A stretch of DNA of 64,000 nucleotides from Variovorax sp. SG517 (GTDB taxonomy: Bacteria > Pseudomonadota > Gammaproteobacteria > Burkholderiales > Burkholderiaceae_C): assembly GCF_013376045.1 (NCBI RefSeq), contig NZ_JABMJG010000011.1, positions 124,001-188,000 on the forward strand, in the 5' to 3' direction. This document shows, piece by piece, positions 61,757 to 64,000 of the stretch. Both the position numbers and the translations under genes were made by a program. Position 1 is the stretch's first letter. Each line of letters opens with the position of its first letter. The notes beneath the pieces were generated by a model that ran no database searches, was not told the origin of the DNA, and was given only the letters and a program-made list of their open reading frames with translations.

Positions 61757-62767
61757 TCAGCGGACTTCCTTCAGGTATTCGTCGGAGAAAGCCTTCTGCG
61801 CGGCAGCCATGCGGCCGTAGTCCACGCTCTTGGCGCGGGCGTACTCGCTGGCCGGCAGGAACTGCGCCTCGACTTCCTTGGGCATCGCGCTGGCGCGCAC
61901 CGGCCGCAGGTAGGCCTTGGCCCAGATGGCCTGGCCTTCGTCGGACAACGTGAAGTCGAGCACCTTCTTCGCGTCGGCCGCGTGCGGGGCCTTGGCGACC
62001 AGGCTCATCACGTAGGGCACGGCCAGCGTGCCTTCGCTCGGGATCACGAAGGCGACGTTGGCCTTGTCCTTGTACTTGGCGCGGTAGGCATTGAAGTCGT
62101 AGTCGAGCAGGATCGCGATCTCGCCCGAGAGCACGCGTGCATACGAAGTCTGCTTCGGCACGATGGGCTCGTTCTTCTGCAGCGCCTTGAAGTAGTCGAT
62201 GGCCGGCTTGAAGTTGTCGAGCGTGCCGCCGCGCGCCTCGTTCACCGCGATCGCGCCGACATAGCCGACGAAGGCCGAGGCCGGGTCGAGGTAGCCGATC
62301 AGGCCCTTGTATTCGGGCTTGAGCAGGTCGGCCCACGACTTCGGCACCGGCTTGCCCTTGAGCGCGTCGACGTTGACCATGAAGCCGAGCGTGCCCGAGT
62401 GGATGGTGAACCAGTTGCCGGCCGGGTCCTTCAGGCCGTCGGGAATGTCTTTCCACGCGGCGGGCTTGTAGGGCTCGACCACGCCGTCCTTGGCGGCCTG
62501 CACCGCGAAGGTCACGCCGAGGTAGGTGACGTCGGCCACGGGGCTGGCCTTCTCGGCGACCAGCTGCGCGAGCGACTGGCCGGAGTTCTTGTTGTCGGCC
62601 GGCACGGTGATGCCGGTCTTGGCCTTGATGGCCTTCAGCTGGGTGCCCCAGTCGGCCCATTCGGTCGGGCAGTTGTAGCAGATGGCGGTCTGCGCCATGG
62701 CGCTGCCGGCGGCGAGCGTGGCGGCGAGCAGGCCGAGGCGGGCCAGGCGGTGGATGCGCAGGGACAT
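61757..62767 (-). CDS. periplasmic substrate-binding protein of the LacI-regulated ABC importer
   Basis: A 336-residue type II binding protein of the putrescine/phosphonate/Fe class, with signal peptide MSLRIHRLARLGLLAATLAA ending AMA and a mature start QTAICYNCP. The cysteine pair there may form a disulfide. ATG 62767 begins the signal peptide and has an AAGGAG box further up. It is the first structural gene after lacI. Glycerophosphodiester, phosphonate or polyamine are candidates; the linked phosphoesterase favours a phosphodiester. Confidence 0.88.
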   Translation of the reverse strand: MSLRIHRLARLGLLAATLAAGSAMAQTAICYNCPTEWADWGTQLKAIKAKTGITVPADNKNSGQSLAQLVAEKASPVADVTYLGVTFAVQAAKDGVVEPYKPAAWKDIPDGLKDPAGNWFTIHSGTLGFMVNVDALKGKPVPKSWADLLKPEYKGLIGYLDPASAFVGYVGAIAVNEARGGTLDNFKPAIDYFKALQKNEPIVPKQTSYARVLSGEIAILLDYDFNAYRAKYKDKANVAFVIPSEGTLAVPYVMSLVAKAPHAADAKKVLDFTLSDEGQAIWAKAYLRPVRASAMPKEVEAQFLPASEYARAKSVDYGRMAAAQKAFSDEYLKEVR

Positions 62768-62819
62768 GATGGGGAAGCTCCTTGGATGGATGTAGGCAGG
62801 TAACGAGGTTTTCTGAGGG

Positions 62820-63854
62820 TCAGGCAATCGCGGCGTTGTTGTCGTCGTTGTTTTCGTTCTCGTGCGCCGAGGCGCACGACTCGCCGTCTCGGAAGGAATG
62901 GGGCAGCAGCAGGCTTGCATCGGCCTGCAGCGCGGCGCCGCTGGCCATGGCCTGGATCAGCAGCTCGACGCCGTGCCGGCCGATGTCGCTGTTGGGCTGG
63001 GCGATGGTGGTGAGCGCGGGCGTGAGGTCTTCGCCGAGTGCGATGCCGTCGAAGCCGATCACGCTCAGGTCGCCGGGCACCGACAGCCCGCTGAGGTGCG
63101 CCGCCCGGATGCTGCGGATGGCCAGCAGGTCGTTCGAGCAGATCAGTGCGGTGGGGCGGCTGCGCGACTGCAGCTGGGTCGAGAGCGCATCGACGGCCGT
63201 CTCCACGAAGGGCACCTCGATGAGCGCGGGCGCCGCCAGCCCGGCCTCGGCCATTCCCCGGCGGTAGCCCCGGTAGCGCTGCTGCGCACGGTCGGACGCG
63301 GCGAGCGTGCCGCTGACCATCGCGATGCGCCGGTGGCCCAGCAGCACGAGGCGCGTGACCGCGTCGGCCACGGCGGCTTCGCTGTCGACCGACACGCAGG
63401 GGTGGTCGGGATGCCGGTTGTAGGCCAGCACGTAGGGCACGCCGGCGGCCTGCAGGCGGGGCAGGGTGGCAGACGTGGAAGGGTTCGACACCACGAGGAT
63501 CAGGCCGTCGACGTTGCCCGCCAGCAGCAGGTGCACGGCGCGCTCCTCTTCGTCGATCCGGTAGCCGGTGGTGACCGGGATGATCGCGTAGCCCCCCGCG
63601 ACGGCCGCGCGCGCGATGCCCTGCAGGCATTCGGCGAAGGTCGGGTTCAGCAAGGTGGGCAGCACCACGCCGAGCACGCGGCTGCGCTGGGTGCGCAGGG
63701 TGCGTGCGCTGGCGTTCGGCACGTAGTCGAGTTCGCGCGCCACGCGTTCCACCAGCTCGCGCGTGGCGGGCGTCACCTTGTCCGGAAAGTTGAAGGCGCG
63801 CGAGACCGTGGCCACGGAGACCCCGGCTTTGGCTGCAACGGCTTGGATGCTCAT
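62820..63854 (-). CDS. LacI-family transcriptional repressor
   Basis: A 344-residue LacI/GalR regulator. The N-terminal HTH (SIQAVAAKAGVSVATVSRAF) and hinge helix precede a periplasmic-binding-protein-like effector domain. The C-terminal tail is asparagine/glutamate-rich (ENENNDDNNA). It lies 52 bp upstream of the binding-protein gene on the same strand, and a perfect operator sits 12 bp before its start, so it likely represses itself and the importer genes together. Confidence 0.92.
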   Translation of the reverse strand: MSIQAVAAKAGVSVATVSRAFNFPDKVTPATRELVERVARELDYVPNASARTLRTQRSRVLGVVLPTLLNPTFAECLQGIARAAVAGGYAIIPVTTGYRIDEEERAVHLLLAGNVDGLILVVSNPSTSATLPRLQAAGVPYVLAYNRHPDHPCVSVDSEAAVADAVTRLVLLGHRRIAMVSGTLAASDRAQQRYRGYRRGMAEAGLAAPALIEVPFVETAVDALSTQLQSRSRPTALICSNDLLAIRSIRAAHLSGLSVPGDLSVIGFDGIALGEDLTPALTTIAQPNSDIGRHGVELLIQAMASGAALQADASLLLPHSFRDGESCASAHENENNDDNNAAIA

Positions 63855-63866
63855 CGTGCGGTGTTC

Positions 63867-63882
63867 ATGTAATCGATTACAT
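63867..63882. promoter_or_regulatory. predicted LacI-family operator
   Basis: ATGTAATCGATTACAT is a perfect 16-bp palindrome with the central CG typical of LacI/GalR operators. It lies 12 bp upstream of the lacI-type start codon and suits autorepression of the whole operon. Confidence 0.88.
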
Positions 63883-63969
63883 TGAACCGCAGCAGTATGT
63901 CTTTGTTATGACATCGGGAGAAAGCGGGAGAAACCCTCGGCTTCGGCGGGCGAGGGGCGGCCCAAAGAG

Positions 63970-63992
63970 AAAGGGGCCCGGCGGGCCCCTTT
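63970..63992. terminator. hairpin terminator at the right edge
   Basis: AAAGGGGCCC at 63970-63979 pairs with GGGCCCCTTT at 63983-63992 around GGC. On the minus strand a T-rich tail (TTTCTCTTT) follows, so it most likely ends a minus-strand gene lying beyond the window. Confidence 0.8.
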
Positions 63993-64000
63993 CACGAGAG

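Overview
The window is GC-rich, tightly packed bacterial chromosome of Comamonadaceae (Burkholderiales) type, most like Variovorax. Pointers to this are a periplasmic Bug-family binding protein with TctA/TctB transporter genes, a TetR-controlled phenylacetate (paa) cluster with a branched-chain-type ABC transporter inside it, several LysR regulators, and a dispersed intergenic repeat present three times. Assignment rests on gene content and protein likeness only. I see no rRNA, tRNA, CRISPR array, insertion sequence or complete phage.

Layout. 1-7.1 kb: the end of an N-acyl-D-amino-acid deacylase, a small gene, a LysR regulator divergent from an amino-acid binding protein and a class V aminotransferase, a SulP transporter, a DUF4337 protein, and a 104-residue unknown protein preceded by an unusually structured leader. 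7.6-13 kb: TerC/CBS membrane protein, flavin reductase-like protein, CPBP protease, Tet-type MFS exporter and a rhamnosyltransferase-like enzyme. 13.2-17.3 kb: four overlapping genes (PAP2, GT2, ArnT-like GT39, YdjC deacetylase) that look like a lipid A sugar-modification operon of the Bordetella lgm kind. 17.4-20 kb: small membrane and envelope proteins (OmpA-like lipoprotein, Ala/Pro-rich secreted protein, ICMT-like methyltransferase).

20-35.9 kb is a phenylacetate degradation locus. Read on the minus strand it runs paaG-paaI-paaK-paaABCDE, then a binding protein, a LivH permease, a LivM-LivG fusion and LivF, then paaZ and an SDR. paaY and a TetR gene (PaaR) are divergent, and one inverted repeat lies in the promoter between the two arms. 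The locus covers CoA activation, epoxidation, isomerisation, ring opening, aldehyde oxidation and probable uptake; paaF, paaH and paaJ are not in this window.

35.9-44.8 kb: an S1C protease, then MoxR/DUF58/VWA, TatD, a secreted protein built of 11-residue LEA-like repeats, a deoxyinosine glycosylase-like protein, a spermidine synthase-like protein and an isolated PilB/GspE ATPase. 44.9-53.6 kb: tctB-tctA, LysR, Bug protein, cytoplasmic gamma-glutamyltransferase, two DMT exporters and an atypical SDR. 53.7-58.1 kb: quinone oxidoreductase, stand-alone receiver, bile acid:sodium symporter-like protein and Na/phosphate cotransporter. 58.2-63.9 kb: a LacI-regulated ABC importer operon ending in a metallophosphoesterase, with a perfect 16-bp operator before lacI.
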